DNA of 64,000 bases, taken from contig JAIKWS010000035.1 of assembly GCA_024684515.1 (NCBI GenBank), positions 1 through 64,000 on the forward strand, given 5' to 3'. The notes under the pieces are model-generated. The model was not told where the DNA came from, made no database searches, and was given only the letters and a program-made list of their open reading frames with translations. This document shows, in pieces, positions 36,171-46,725 of the stretch; positions within the stretch are counted from its first letter, which is position 1, and every line of letters starts with the position of its first letter. The translations under genes and the position numbers were made by a program. The stretch is from Prevotella sp. (GTDB taxonomy: Bacteria; Bacteroidota; Bacteroidia; Bacteroidales; Bacteroidaceae).

Positions 36171-37871
36171 ATGATTACCAAAAGCATTAAACACTATATA
36201 CTTGCTGGTTCCGTCTGCTGTGCTGTCGCAACAGTCAACGTGGGCTGCTCTGACTTCCTGGACATCTTGCCCATGAACGATGTGGTGCTGGAGAACTACT
36301 GGACGGAGAAGGCTGACGTGACGAGTGTGATGAACAGCTGCTACGAGACCCTGGAGCATAGCGATGCCCTGTTGCGTATGTGCGTATGGGGTGAGCTACG
36401 AAGCGACAACCTGAGAATGGGACCAAACATTCCCAATGACCTGAACGAGATACTGAAGGAGAACCTCCTGCCTTCGAATCCCTATTGCAACTGGTCGAAG
36501 TTCTATGAGTGCATCAATCGCTGCAACATCGTATGCCACTATGCCCCAATGGTGCAGGCTCTCGATCCTAACTACACAGAAGACGAGATGCGTGCCAATG
36601 TGGCTGAGGCTGTCACCTTGCGTTCTCTCTGCTATTTCTATCTGATTCGCACCTTCAAGGATGTGCCTTATACCACACAGCCAAGTATCGACGACACACA
36701 GGAATACATCCTGCCGGCAACACCATTCAATGATGTGCTTGACTCGCTGATTGTCTCGCTCGAACAGATCAAGGGCGATGCCGTACGTCGTTATTACGTG
36801 GACGACAGTCCCAATGCCTATCAGAACTCTTGCAAGGTCACACGGTGGGCCGTCTACGCACTGTTGGCAGAACTCTATCTTTGGGATGGCGACTGGAACA
36901 ACTGCATCAGGTATTGCGACCTCGTGGTGGACTACAAGCGTCAGCAATACAAGGAAATGCTCGAACGAGAGGGCAATGTGAATAATATTGATCTCATAGA
37001 CAGCATTCCGATGATACTCGAAAAACAAGTGGGCTCTACCCGTTGTGGCAATGCCTATGACGAGATCTTTGGAGAGGGCAACTCGTTTGAGAGCATTTTC
37101 GAACTCTACTTCAACAGGACCCAGAGTCAGCAGAACACCCTGGTGAGCAGTTACTATAGCTACAACGGTGATGTGATGGGCCGTCTCAGTGCTCCTGACT
37201 TCCTGTTCAAGGATGTGGCAACAGGAAGTAACAATGTGTTCAAGCGTACTGATGGACGAGCCTACGAATCGGCAGAACTCAACAGTTCACGTTATGCCAT
37301 CACCAAGTATGCACGTACAGAGGTGAGCTATAGCACACAGAACGTGACAGCAGAGAAAGACCTTCAGCTGACGAGCACCTTCCGTTCAGATGGCGATGCC
37401 AACTGGGTTCTCTACCGTCTGAGTGACATGCTCCTGATGAAGGCTGAGGCCTTGATCGAGCGGGGTGGCGAAAATGATCTTGGAGAGGCCTTCGAACTCA
37501 TCGATGTGGTGAACAAACGTGCCAATGATGCATTGGCAGGCACACGTTCGAGCACACTGAACAAAGCTGACTATATCGACTCGAAGGCAGCAATGGAAGA
37601 CCTGCTGCTCGAGGAACGCCAGCGTGAGTTCCTCTTCGAAGGCAAACGATGGTTCGACCTTGTGCGTTTTGCACGTCGTGATGGTGACAACTCTCGTCTC
37701 ATCAACCTCTGCACTCGCAAGTATCTTGAGAACGTCAACGCTATCAAGATCAAGTTGGCTGATCCCAACATCATCTACTTCCCCTATGCCAAGAACGAGC
37801 TGAAGGTGAATCCGCTGCTGGTGCAGAATCCTGCTTTCACTACTGGCGAAGACTCGGAACTTAACAGATAG
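36171..37871 (+). CDS. SusD/RagB outer-membrane glycan-binding lipoprotein (first)
   Basis: A 566-residue SusD-family protein with lipobox Cys26 (VNVGC) and SDFLD following. The helical TPR-type scaffold is recognisable by NRCNIVCHYA, AEAVTLRSLCYFYLIRTFKDVPY, and the C-terminal LLEERQREFLFEGKRWFDLVRF signature. It caps the SusC of the previous gene. The ATG at 36171 is preferred over the GTG at 36165 because two other lipoproteins of the operon begin with the same MITKSIK/MIAQKIK sequence. Confidence 0.95.
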   Translation: MITKSIKHYILAGSVCCAVATVNVGCSDFLDILPMNDVVLENYWTEKADVTSVMNSCYETLEHSDALLRMCVWGELRSDNLRMGPNIPNDLNEILKENLLPSNPYCNWSKFYECINRCNIVCHYAPMVQALDPNYTEDEMRANVAEAVTLRSLCYFYLIRTFKDVPYTTQPSIDDTQEYILPATPFNDVLDSLIVSLEQIKGDAVRRYYVDDSPNAYQNSCKVTRWAVYALLAELYLWDGDWNNCIRYCDLVVDYKRQQYKEMLEREGNVNNIDLIDSIPMILEKQVGSTRCGNAYDEIFGEGNSFESIFELYFNRTQSQQNTLVSSYYSYNGDVMGRLSAPDFLFKDVATGSNNVFKRTDGRAYESAELNSSRYAITKYARTEVSYSTQNVTAEKDLQLTSTFRSDGDANWVLYRLSDMLLMKAEALIERGGENDLGEAFELIDVVNKRANDALAGTRSSTLNKADYIDSKAAMEDLLLEERQREFLFEGKRWFDLVRFARRDGDNSRLINLCTRKYLENVNAIKIKLADPNIIYFPYAKNELKVNPLLVQNPAFTTGEDSELNR

Positions 37872-37896
37872 CTCTTACACATTAATATATATAGAT

Positions 37897-39873
37897 ATGA
37901 TAACCAAAAGCATAAAATACCTCATCGCAAGCAGTCTCATGGTGTGTGGCTTGTCTGTAGGCTTTACTGCCTGTGTAGACAACGACGACGACGTGCCTGA
38001 GAACTACTATGAGTCTACCAAGCTCACTGCTGCACAGTTCCTGGAAGAGCGACCTGAGCTGTTCAGCGAGTTTGTGGGCATCCTGAAGCGTACTCCTTAT
38101 TTCTCGATGCTCTCCACCTATGGCACTTACAGCAGTGCCGGATTGCTGAAGTACACACTGTTTGCTCCTACCAACGATGGTGTGGCTCGCTTCCTGGAGA
38201 AACACGGCTATGCCACCATCAACGATATTCCTGTCGAGACCTGCGACACACTGGCCCGTACACATATCATCAAGAAGGGGGCCTTCTTCACTACCGATAT
38301 CAGTGAGGGAGCTCTGCCTGAGCTGAATATGGACGATGCCTACATCGTGCTGTCCAGCGATAGTGACGTGACAAACAACAACAAGCTGGTCTATTTTATC
38401 AACAAGAACTCACGGGTGCTCGAACGTGATGACTCCGTCACCAATGGTGTGGTTCACGTCATCAACAATACTATCACCTCTAGCAGCATGCTCTTGGCTG
38501 ATAAGATTGAAGCCGACTCCACGTTAACCATCTTCTCACAGGCGTTACAGCTGACGGGACTGGCAGACTCCTTAACGAGATATATCGATGAGGCTTACTC
38601 CTGTGGCGATGACTCTGTCTATACGGGTACGATGGAACGTTGTACCAGTGGTAGTGCCAGCTACACCCGTACCTTCTGGGTGGGCAAGCGTTACTTCAAG
38701 TATACGGCTTTCGTAGAGCCCGACTCTGTCTATCGCAGAAATGGCATCAACAACCTTGATGACCTGAAGGCATACGCCAAGCGTGTCTATGACGAGACCT
38801 ATCCTGAGGATGCCGGTCAGTATGATGACAATCCTCGTGATCGTCGTAACCCCCTGAACCGTTTCGTCAGCTATCATTTGCTGAATAGGGTGGGGCAGTA
38901 TAACAGCTGGGTGGTATCGGGTACCATTCGTGAGCGTTGTCTGACTACCTCACTCATTGATCCTGAGGAATATTACGAGACCATGTGTCCAGGCACTATC
39001 ATGCGTTTTGCTGGTCCTCCCGCAGGATTGTTCATCAATCGTCGTGGTGTGCAGAACCGTCCTGAACGTGGTGTGTTTATCAAGGGTGTGAAGGTACTTT
39101 CTCCCTCTGAGTCCGGTTCTTCAGACCAGAATGCTCTGAATGGTGTCTATCACTACCTTGACGACATCCTGGCCTATACGCCACAGGTGCGTGATGTGGT
39201 CCTCAACCGTCGTATCCGTATTGATGCCACCGTGCTCAGCCCTGATTTCATGAACTGTAATGGCCGTGGCCGTTATGGTGAGGATATCCTCACGGGCTTC
39301 AAGAATGGATATATTACAGACTGGAAGACGAGCAAAGAGACCTTTGTCGGTGTGCATAGCGATGTGGAATACTGGTGGTCCTATCAGGCCAATGCCGTTT
39401 GTATCAGTGGTGTGTTCGATGTGACGTTCAAGCTTCCTCCCGTACCCACAGGCACTTATGAGATCCGTCTGGGCTATACCCCTGGTGACGAACGTGGTGT
39501 GGTACAGGTCTATCTGGAAAACGAGCCTTGTGGCATACCTATCGACCTGCGTGTCTATGGTCAGGATCCTACCATTGGATGGGAGGCTGACACTGAGGAC
39601 GAGGAAGAGAACATGGCCAACGACAAGGCCATGCACAATCGTGGCTACATGAAGTCAATGGACTGCTGGCACCCTGGTGGCGGTGACGACTCTATGCGTC
39701 AGCTCAGTCCCCTTCGTCGTATTCTTACCACGAAATATCTGGATAGCGAGAAGACCTATCACCTGCGTTTCCGTCAGGTACTCGACGATCCCGATCGCTA
39801 CTGGTCGTTCGACTATATAGAGCTTTGTCCTAAGAGTGTCTACGGCAGTCCGGAAGGTGAGGACACACATTAG
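37897..39873 (+). CDS. FAS1-domain lipoprotein with C-terminal carbohydrate-binding-like domain
   Basis: A 658-residue lipoprotein with lipobox Cys26 followed by VDNDDD, an acidic surface-export signal. Two FAS1 units are visible, one with YTLFAPTNDGVARF and ARTHIIKKGAFF, the second with YTAFVEPDSVYR and FVSYHLLNR. Residues from about 465 onward, with strands FDVTFKLPPVPTG-TYEIRLGYTPG, VVQVYLENEP and SFDYIELCP, suggest a galactose-binding-like sandwich. It lies between SusD1 and another FAS1 gene. Function is inferred from surface location and operon only. Confidence 0.75.
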   Translation: MITKSIKYLIASSLMVCGLSVGFTACVDNDDDVPENYYESTKLTAAQFLEERPELFSEFVGILKRTPYFSMLSTYGTYSSAGLLKYTLFAPTNDGVARFLEKHGYATINDIPVETCDTLARTHIIKKGAFFTTDISEGALPELNMDDAYIVLSSDSDVTNNNKLVYFINKNSRVLERDDSVTNGVVHVINNTITSSSMLLADKIEADSTLTIFSQALQLTGLADSLTRYIDEAYSCGDDSVYTGTMERCTSGSASYTRTFWVGKRYFKYTAFVEPDSVYRRNGINNLDDLKAYAKRVYDETYPEDAGQYDDNPRDRRNPLNRFVSYHLLNRVGQYNSWVVSGTIRERCLTTSLIDPEEYYETMCPGTIMRFAGPPAGLFINRRGVQNRPERGVFIKGVKVLSPSESGSSDQNALNGVYHYLDDILAYTPQVRDVVLNRRIRIDATVLSPDFMNCNGRGRYGEDILTGFKNGYITDWKTSKETFVGVHSDVEYWWSYQANAVCISGVFDVTFKLPPVPTGTYEIRLGYTPGDERGVVQVYLENEPCGIPIDLRVYGQDPTIGWEADTEDEEENMANDKAMHNRGYMKSMDCWHPGGGDDSMRQLSPLRRILTTKYLDSEKTYHLRFRQVLDDPDRYWSFDYIELCPKSVYGSPEGEDTH

Positions 39874-39907
39874 TATTTATGGTTAATATGTAAAAGGTTT
39901 ATAAATT

Positions 39908-41542
39908 ATGATAGCCCAAAAGATAAAGAAAATTCTCGTAGCTGGCTCGCTAGGCTGTGCTGTTGCTGCCCTAGTGCCTGCCTGCTCCGACTGGGACGAC
40001 CACTACGAGGGCACCCAGACGGGCACCAGCCTGAGTCTGTGGGAGCAGATGCAGCAACGTCAGGAGCTGACTGATTTCTGTAAGGTGCTTGAGCAGACCA
40101 AGGTGTTCAGAATGCATAAGAAGACTGCTGTCAGCTATGCCCAGTTGCTGCAGGGAGGACAGTCGTTCACGGTGGTTGCCCCTGTCAATGGAACGTTCAA
40201 TCGTGACTCGCTCCTCAGTCTTGTACAGACCAATCAGGGTGACTCTATCGTGGAGAAATTTTTCGTGCTGAACCATATCTCGCGTTCTACGAGCTCCCTG
40301 AAGGATGTCGACCAACGGATGCTATTGCTCAATTCCAAGCATGTCACTCTGAACAGTGGTGCCATTGAAGGTGTTACCGCCAGAGAGGCCAATATCCATG
40401 CGAAGAATGGCGTGCTTCATATTGTGGAACGTCCGTTGCCCTACGAATACAATCTCTATGAGTCGTTGTGCGACATTCCTGAGCTCAGTGCTATCGGCAG
40501 TTACCTCCGTCAGTACGATGAGGACTATTTCGATGCCGATGCCTCTGTGTCGAGTGGCATCGTTGAGGGTGTCCCTGTGTATGTCGACTCTGTGGTCATT
40601 GAACGTAATCGTATGCTGCAGCGGATAGGCCTCATCAATGCTGAGGACTCTACCTACTGGATGGTGGTGCCTACCACACAGGGATGGCAACGTGCCTGGG
40701 AGCAGGCCACGAAGTACTTCGTCTATGATGAGACGGTATTGAAACGTGACTCTATCCAGCAGTATTGGACCAACCGTGCCTTGCTCGATGATGCCGTATT
40801 CAATCTTACAGACCAGCATTCCACTCGCGACTCCCTTGTTTCCGTTCCCTGGCTCAACTGGCGACGTTCTTGGGTCAGTGGCAAGCCTGTCTATCATGTG
40901 TTCCAACAGCCTTTTGCTGCTGGCGGCATCCTCTATGGTGCTGAGGCTGTGTCATGCAGCAATGGCGTGCTCTATAAAGTCGACGAGTGGCCTTTCAATC
41001 CTCTGACCACCTATTTCACAGAACTGTGGGCTGAGGGTGAGAGTACGTGGCTGGTGACCAATGAGAAGGACTGCACCTATAATGCCCGTCGACAGGTGGC
41101 CGACAGCATTTCTGAGAATGCCTATCTGCAGATTGTGCCTCGTACCACGACCTCGAACTGGAACCTCACTTTCCGTATTAACAATACCTTGTCTGGCGAC
41201 TATGATATCTGTGCTGTGCTGTTGCCAAAGGCCGTGAGCAATCAGAACAATCCAGACTTGCGTCCCTGTAAGTTCAAGGCAACCCTTAACTATGTTGACG
41301 AGCAGGGGCAGCCTCAGGAGTATGATTTCGACAATGTGCAGTTCCAGAACGATCCTGAGCATGTCGATACTCTCGTGCTGGCAGAGTCATTCCATTTCCC
41401 TGCCTGCAACTATGACCAGAGTGACATCAAGGTCAGCCTGACGCTACGTTGTAATATCCTGGCCCGCGAGACTGCCAGGTTTGCCCGTGAGATGTATCTC
41501 GACTGCATCTACCTGCGTCCTCGAACCTCTAAATCAGAATAA
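39908..41542 (+). CDS. FAS1-domain lipoprotein
   Basis: A 544-residue lipoprotein with lipobox Cys26 (ALVPAC) followed by SDWDD. The first FAS1 unit has FTVVAPVNGTFNRD, FFVLNHISRS and NIHAKNGVLHIVE; the second has YWMVVPTTQGWQRA and CSNGVLYKVDEWPF. The C-terminal 150 residues, with strands LTFRINNTLSGDYDICAVLLP and YLDCIYLRP, resemble the last domain of the preceding gene, so the two are probably duplicates with divergence. SusC2 begins three bases after its stop. Confidence 0.75.
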   Translation: MIAQKIKKILVAGSLGCAVAALVPACSDWDDHYEGTQTGTSLSLWEQMQQRQELTDFCKVLEQTKVFRMHKKTAVSYAQLLQGGQSFTVVAPVNGTFNRDSLLSLVQTNQGDSIVEKFFVLNHISRSTSSLKDVDQRMLLLNSKHVTLNSGAIEGVTAREANIHAKNGVLHIVERPLPYEYNLYESLCDIPELSAIGSYLRQYDEDYFDADASVSSGIVEGVPVYVDSVVIERNRMLQRIGLINAEDSTYWMVVPTTQGWQRAWEQATKYFVYDETVLKRDSIQQYWTNRALLDDAVFNLTDQHSTRDSLVSVPWLNWRRSWVSGKPVYHVFQQPFAAGGILYGAEAVSCSNGVLYKVDEWPFNPLTTYFTELWAEGESTWLVTNEKDCTYNARRQVADSISENAYLQIVPRTTTSNWNLTFRINNTLSGDYDICAVLLPKAVSNQNNPDLRPCKFKATLNYVDEQGQPQEYDFDNVQFQNDPEHVDTLVLAESFHFPACNYDQSDIKVSLTLRCNILARETARFAREMYLDCIYLRPRTSKSE

Positions 41543-41545
41543 GCT

Positions 41546-44500
41546 ATGAAGAAGACAATATTATCATTCATGCTGTTGCTGGCATCTGCTTCGCTGGCAG
41601 CACAAGAGAATACCGTGACTGTGACTGGTACCGTCATCGATGCTGCTACTGGTGAGCCGTTGGCTGGTGTCATCGTGTCGTCCTATGCCAACCAGCGTCA
41701 GACCACGATGACGGATGAGAAAGGTCGCTATGAGCTGTCAGTACCCGAGCAAACCCGTTCGGTTATGATGCGTGTGGAGGGATACAACCTGCAGCAGACG
41801 GCTATCACTCGCTCTGGTCAGGGTGGCGTGGCTGATGGCTGCATGTATCGTGATACCTTTCATGAGAATTATTCACTGACAACCTCGGCAACACTGAGCA
41901 GTCAGGCCACGAATTTCAGCAATACCTCAGAGCTGAGCATCACCCCCCTCGTGGCCCAGCAACTGGGTGCCGACGTACGAAGCATCAGTCGCGGTGGCAT
42001 CCCTGGCGTGGGCAGCAACATGCTCATTCAGGGTATCAGCTCTCTTAATGCCAATGCTCAGCCACTGGTGGTCATTGACGATGTCATCATGGATATGCAG
42101 TATCAGCGTGAGATGTTGCACGATGGCTATTTCAACAGTCTGATGGCCAATCTCAACGTCAACGACATCGAGAGTGTGCAGGTGATGAAGAATGGTACTG
42201 CCCTCTATGGTGCCAAGGCTGCCAATGGCGTACTGATTATCAAGACCAAGCGTAACAAGTCGATGGCGACAAAGATCGACGTCACCATCAACGGACGCTA
42301 TGAGCTGGTTCCCAGGATGCCTCAGATGATGAATGCCGATGACTATCGTCTCTATTCCACCGAGCTGCTCGCTGGCAAGACCAATCCTATCATGCTGGGC
42401 AAGATGAAGTATCTCAACAGCGATCCTTCCTACTACTATTATAACCAGTATCACAATGAGACGGACTGGACGGACGAGATCTACAAGAATGCCTTCTCCC
42501 AGAACTATGGCATCAACGTCCAGGGTGGCGACGATGCTGCGTCCTACAACCTCTCCGTAGGTTATTCCTTAGGCAACAGCACCCTTCGCAAGAACGACTA
42601 TTCCCGTTTCAATATGCGTCTGAACAGTGATATCGTCATCAGTCGTCGTCTGAACGTTCGCTTCGATGCCTCTTATAGTGATGTGGACCGTTCGCTGCGT
42701 GATGATGGAGCCCCTGCAGAGCCGCTTTCAACTGTCATTACCTCTCCTGGCTTTATCGCCCAGGCCAAGGCTCCTTTCCTCTCGCCTTATGCCTTTGATA
42801 AGTTTGGCAATGTCAGTCATTACCTGGCTGAGGCTGACGATTATCTGGAGGGAAAGTTCCAGGGACGTGGACGACTGGCCAATCCTGTCAGCATCCTGCA
42901 GTATGGCGATGGCAAGAACCGCAACTCCTTCGGCAACCGTCTCATCATGTTTTCCATCACTCCCAAGTATGAGTTCAGCCGTTATCTCTCCTTGCAAGAG
43001 CATTTCACACTTGGACTGGTGAATACCAATGAGAACTACTATCTGCCTATCAATGGTGTGCCAACCTTCATCGTCGATGGACTGGACGAGGGTACCACCC
43101 TTCAGAATATCGCCCAGAGCCAGTCGGCCCGTCAGACGGCCATACAGAGCGATACCCGTCTGATATGGAATGTGAAGCTTCCTTCTCAGGTATCAAAACT
43201 CAAGGTTCAGGCTGGCGTACGCTATCTGAGCAGTGAGTACAAGCTCACCTCCCAGCAGGGTTATAACAGTGGTAACGACAAGACTCCCAATATGTCGTCG
43301 TCACTGCGGTTCAAGAGTACGGGTGGTGCTGACGACAAGACTCGTGAGCTCGCATGGTATGCTCTGGCCGACTATGCCTATTCTGATCGTTTCTATGTCA
43401 ATGCCGGCCTGTCGGCACAGGCCTCGTCTCGTTTTGGTGACGATGCCTCCGGACTGAAGCTGTTTGATAAGGTGTGGGGATTGTTCCCCAGTATCGAGGG
43501 TGCCTGGGTGCTCTCCAACGAGCACTGGCTCTCTGGCGTGAAGGGTATTGACTACCTGCGACTGAATCTGGGCTTTGACGTCACGGGCAATGACGATATC
43601 GACTATACGGCTTCCCGTTCCTATTTCATTGCCAAACGTATGCTTGGCGAGACGGCTAGCAGCAAGATTATTGGCAATATTGGCAATACCGACCTGCAGT
43701 GGGAGAGCACACGGAGACTGACTGCCGGTATCACCGGCAATTTCCTCTCCAACCGTCTTGGTGTACGTCTGAACGTGTTCAAGAGCTGGACATCCAATCT
43801 GCTGGCTCTACGACAGCTGGCCTATACCAGTGGCCTGCTGCAGAACTGGAGCAACGATGGCAAGTTGGAGAACGTGGGCTTTGACGTCAGTATCAATGCC
43901 AAGCTGCTGGCACTGAAGAATTTCGCATGGGAGCTGGGAGCTTCTGCCGGACATTATAAGAATGAGGTCACAGCCCTTTCGGACAACGATCGTTCTATCC
44001 AGACGGATATCTACGGTGCTACCATTCTCACGCAGGTTGGCCAGCCCGTCGGTGTCTTCTATGGCTACAAGACCGATGGCGTCTATGCCACCACAGCACA
44101 GGCACAGGCCGATGGCCACTATCTGCTCAAGCAGAATGGTGATCGCCAGTATTTCGAGGCTGGTGACATGCGTTTCGTGGATGTCGACAGCAGCACACCG
44201 GGACTCATCGATGAGCAGGACCGTACCATCATCGGTGATCCCAATCCAGACTTCTACGGCAATATCTTCACCACGCTCAACTATAAGAATCTGTCGTTGC
44301 AAGCCGTGATGAACTATTCGATTGGAGGCGATGTGTACAACTACCAGCGTTCTCTGCTCGAAGGGGGAAGCATGTTCTTCAACCAGACTACGGCCATGCA
44401 GAACCGCTGGAATACAGAGGGACAGCAGACCGACATCCCACGTGTGGCCTATACCGATCCTATGGGCAACTCCCGTTTCAGCGACCGTTGGATTGAAGAC

Positions 44501-44734
44501 GGTTCCTACCTACGCCTGGCCAATGTCACTCTGTCGTGGCATCTGCCCATACAGAGCACCTATCTGCAGGGCATCACCATCTGGGGATCGGCACAGAACC
44601 TCTTCACACTCACACACTATCTGGGTAGCGATCCCGATTGTGCCATGTCCTCGGCTATCCTTGCTCAGGGCATCGACAGGGGACTGCTGGCAGCAGGACG
44701 TAGCTTCTCACTGGGTGTGAATATCAACCTGTAA
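41546..44734 (+). CDS. SusC/RagA TonB-dependent outer-membrane transporter (second)
   Basis: A 1062-residue protein with signal peptide (to about SLAAQ), a carboxypeptidase-regulatory-like domain (GTVIDAATGEPLAGVIV, DEKGRYELSV), a plug (NMLIQGISSLNANAQPLVVID, NGTALYGAKAANGVLIIKTKR) and barrel ending SLGVNINL. It differs clearly from the first SusC and lacks its basic linker, so the two transporters may take different fragments. The matching SusD follows 48 bases later. Confidence 0.95.
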   Translation: MKKTILSFMLLLASASLAAQENTVTVTGTVIDAATGEPLAGVIVSSYANQRQTTMTDEKGRYELSVPEQTRSVMMRVEGYNLQQTAITRSGQGGVADGCMYRDTFHENYSLTTSATLSSQATNFSNTSELSITPLVAQQLGADVRSISRGGIPGVGSNMLIQGISSLNANAQPLVVIDDVIMDMQYQREMLHDGYFNSLMANLNVNDIESVQVMKNGTALYGAKAANGVLIIKTKRNKSMATKIDVTINGRYELVPRMPQMMNADDYRLYSTELLAGKTNPIMLGKMKYLNSDPSYYYYNQYHNETDWTDEIYKNAFSQNYGINVQGGDDAASYNLSVGYSLGNSTLRKNDYSRFNMRLNSDIVISRRLNVRFDASYSDVDRSLRDDGAPAEPLSTVITSPGFIAQAKAPFLSPYAFDKFGNVSHYLAEADDYLEGKFQGRGRLANPVSILQYGDGKNRNSFGNRLIMFSITPKYEFSRYLSLQEHFTLGLVNTNENYYLPINGVPTFIVDGLDEGTTLQNIAQSQSARQTAIQSDTRLIWNVKLPSQVSKLKVQAGVRYLSSEYKLTSQQGYNSGNDKTPNMSSSLRFKSTGGADDKTRELAWYALADYAYSDRFYVNAGLSAQASSRFGDDASGLKLFDKVWGLFPSIEGAWVLSNEHWLSGVKGIDYLRLNLGFDVTGNDDIDYTASRSYFIAKRMLGETASSKIIGNIGNTDLQWESTRRLTAGITGNFLSNRLGVRLNVFKSWTSNLLALRQLAYTSGLLQNWSNDGKLENVGFDVSINAKLLALKNFAWELGASAGHYKNEVTALSDNDRSIQTDIYGATILTQVGQPVGVFYGYKTDGVYATTAQAQADGHYLLKQNGDRQYFEAGDMRFVDVDSSTPGLIDEQDRTIIGDPNPDFYGNIFTTLNYKNLSLQAVMNYSIGGDVYNYQRSLLEGGSMFFNQTTAMQNRWNTEGQQTDIPRVAYTDPMGNSRFSDRWIEDGSYLRLANVTLSWHLPIQSTYLQGITIWGSAQNLFTLTHYLGSDPDCAMSSAILAQGIDRGLLAAGRSFSLGVNINL

Positions 44735-44782
44735 GCTCCTCACTTGGACAGAACTCAATTGAAACAGAAAAAGAACAGTAAT

Positions 44783-46522
44783 ATGAAAATGAATAGAACA
44801 AACAGAAAGTCCAAGACCTTACTTGCTGGACTTGGAGCTATCATATTCCCTGTTACATTCGTAGGAGCTGGCATGCTCTTCACGGCTTGTTCCGACATGC
44901 TCGACACTACGTCCGAACTGGTGGAATTTGCCGAGGACAACACGCTTGACCATCCTACCGACTCCGTATACAGCGTGCTGGGCATCGTCAATCGCATGCA
45001 GATCATTGCCGACCGCACTGTACTGTTGGGCGAGGTGCGTAGCGACCTCGTGGAGACCACCGAGGCGGCTACTGCCGACATGAAGCGACTGGCTGCCTTC
45101 GACTTCTCGCAGCCCAATAAGTACAACCAGGTGAGCGACTACTATGCCGTCATCAACAACTGCAACTACTACCTCGCCAATGTCGATTCGGCACTGCAAC
45201 GTCGTGGACGCCAGCTCTTCAAGTACGAGTATGCTGCCGTGAAGGCTTTCCGTGCCTGGGCTTACCTGGAGCTGGTGAAGAACTATGGACAGGTGCCCTT
45301 TGTCACACAACCTGTGCTGACAGAGCGAGAGGCAGAGGATGCTCGGCAGGGACAGCGGGCCACCATCAGCGAGGTCTGCGACTACTTCATTGCCGACCTC
45401 ACCCCCTATGCTCTCGTCGACCTGCCTCAGTATGGTACTATAGGCAGCTACAGCTCGCAGTATTTCTTCATACCTATGCGTGCACTGCTGGGGGACCTCT
45501 GTCTCTGGGCGGGGCACTATACGGAGGCAGCACGGTGGTACAACAGTTATCTGAATGACGAGAAACAGCCTGTGGAGCAGAACCCCAGCAACCGCATCCG
45601 CTGGACCAGTGTCACCGACTTCCAGCGTCCCAGTGATGCCTATAGCGTACAGTCGACACGTGAGTACCTCAGCTTCATTCCTATGGAGGAACGAGTGTTC
45701 GACGGTACAGTCAGTGAACTGCCGAATATCTTCCAGTCGACACAGGAGAACAACTACTTCTACCAGCTGACACCATCTGCCGGCATGCGTCGTCTCTCTG
45801 CTAGCCAGATTTATTGCATGGAGTACAAGACAGAGACAACCACCGACACGGTCTATGTACCACGAACAGGGCTCACCGAGGACCTACTGGTGGGAGACTT
45901 GCGTCTCTATTCGAATTTCAGACAGACGGCTGTTGGTGGACAGGATGAGTATTCTGAGTACAACACACTCAGGCAGACGATGCAGAAGCTTAGCACCACG
46001 AGGGTGCTCACCTATCGCAGCCCTATCATCTACCTGCGCTATGCCGAGGCTCTCAATCGTGCCGGCTATCCCCAGTCGGCAATGTGCATACTGAAGCATG
46101 GCCTCTGTGACGATAATGCCCACGAGTATATCGACAGTCTGGAAAGGGTGGCGGCTGGAAGCCTCATCAGTTTCGATGCAACATTGTTTACCAAAGAGAC
46201 GACACTGGGCATACACTCACGTGGTGCTGGCGATGCCAACTGCAATGCCTACTACTCGCTACCTATGCCCGACCATCAGCTTGCCAGCCGGCAGGACACC
46301 ATCAACTATCAGATACCACTGGTGGAAGACCTCATCGTCAACGAGCTTGCACTGGAGGGTGCCTTCGAGGGCTATCGCTTCCACGACCTGATGAGGGTGG
46401 CACTGAGACGTGGCGATCCTGCCTATCTTGCCGATCCCATCAGTCGTAGAGGAGCTGACCAGGATGGACAGTTGCGTGCTCTGCTCATGGATACCAACAA
46501 CTGGTACCTGCCATTGCAGTGA
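44783..46522 (+). CDS. SusD/RagB outer-membrane glycan-binding lipoprotein (second)
   Basis: A 579-residue SusD-like lipoprotein with lipobox Cys36 (MLFTAC). Recognisable parts are INNCNYYLANVDSAL, YEYAAVKAFRAWAYLELVKNYG with QVPFVTQP, SPIIYLRYAEALNRAGYP and the C-terminal ELALEGAFEGYRFHDLMRVA with WYLPLQ at the end. The ATG at 44783 is used because it gives a normal basic N-terminus before the hydrophobic stretch; the earlier 44744 start adds 13 polar residues. It closes the operon, and a terminator follows 43 bases after the stop. Confidence 0.93.
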   Translation: MKMNRTNRKSKTLLAGLGAIIFPVTFVGAGMLFTACSDMLDTTSELVEFAEDNTLDHPTDSVYSVLGIVNRMQIIADRTVLLGEVRSDLVETTEAATADMKRLAAFDFSQPNKYNQVSDYYAVINNCNYYLANVDSALQRRGRQLFKYEYAAVKAFRAWAYLELVKNYGQVPFVTQPVLTEREAEDARQGQRATISEVCDYFIADLTPYALVDLPQYGTIGSYSSQYFFIPMRALLGDLCLWAGHYTEAARWYNSYLNDEKQPVEQNPSNRIRWTSVTDFQRPSDAYSVQSTREYLSFIPMEERVFDGTVSELPNIFQSTQENNYFYQLTPSAGMRRLSASQIYCMEYKTETTTDTVYVPRTGLTEDLLVGDLRLYSNFRQTAVGGQDEYSEYNTLRQTMQKLSTTRVLTYRSPIIYLRYAEALNRAGYPQSAMCILKHGLCDDNAHEYIDSLERVAAGSLISFDATLFTKETTLGIHSRGAGDANCNAYYSLPMPDHQLASRQDTINYQIPLVEDLIVNELALEGAFEGYRFHDLMRVALRRGDPAYLADPISRRGADQDGQLRALLMDTNNWYLPLQ

Positions 46523-46565
46523 CCCGGGTGGGGGACGGTTGTCGTTTCCTGTACTCAAAACAAAC

Positions 46566-46594
46566 AAATGCAGTCAGCAATGGCTGCATTTTTT
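46566..46594 (+). terminator. Terminator of the FAS1-Sus operon
   Basis: AAATGCAG (46566-46573) pairs with CTGCATTT (46584-46591), with T tract to 46594. It begins 43 bases after the SusD2 stop. Confidence 0.75.
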
Positions 46595-46711
46595 GTTGCT
46601 ATAAGATACAAAAGGGATGCAAAAAACGGAAAAAACAGGAAAAAAGTGGCAGATTATACAAATACGAAAAGAATAGAAACATTTCATCAAGCCAAAATGG
46701 GAAAAAGTGCG

Positions 46712-46719
46712 TAATTTTG
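46712..46719 (+). promoter_or_regulatory. -7 element upstream of a possible small RNA
   Basis: TAATTTTG matches the -7 consensus; no TTTG is found at the expected -33 spacing. It lies after the Sus operon terminator, with no coding gene on the plus strand downstream. Confidence 0.35.
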
Positions 46720-46725
46720 CATCGT

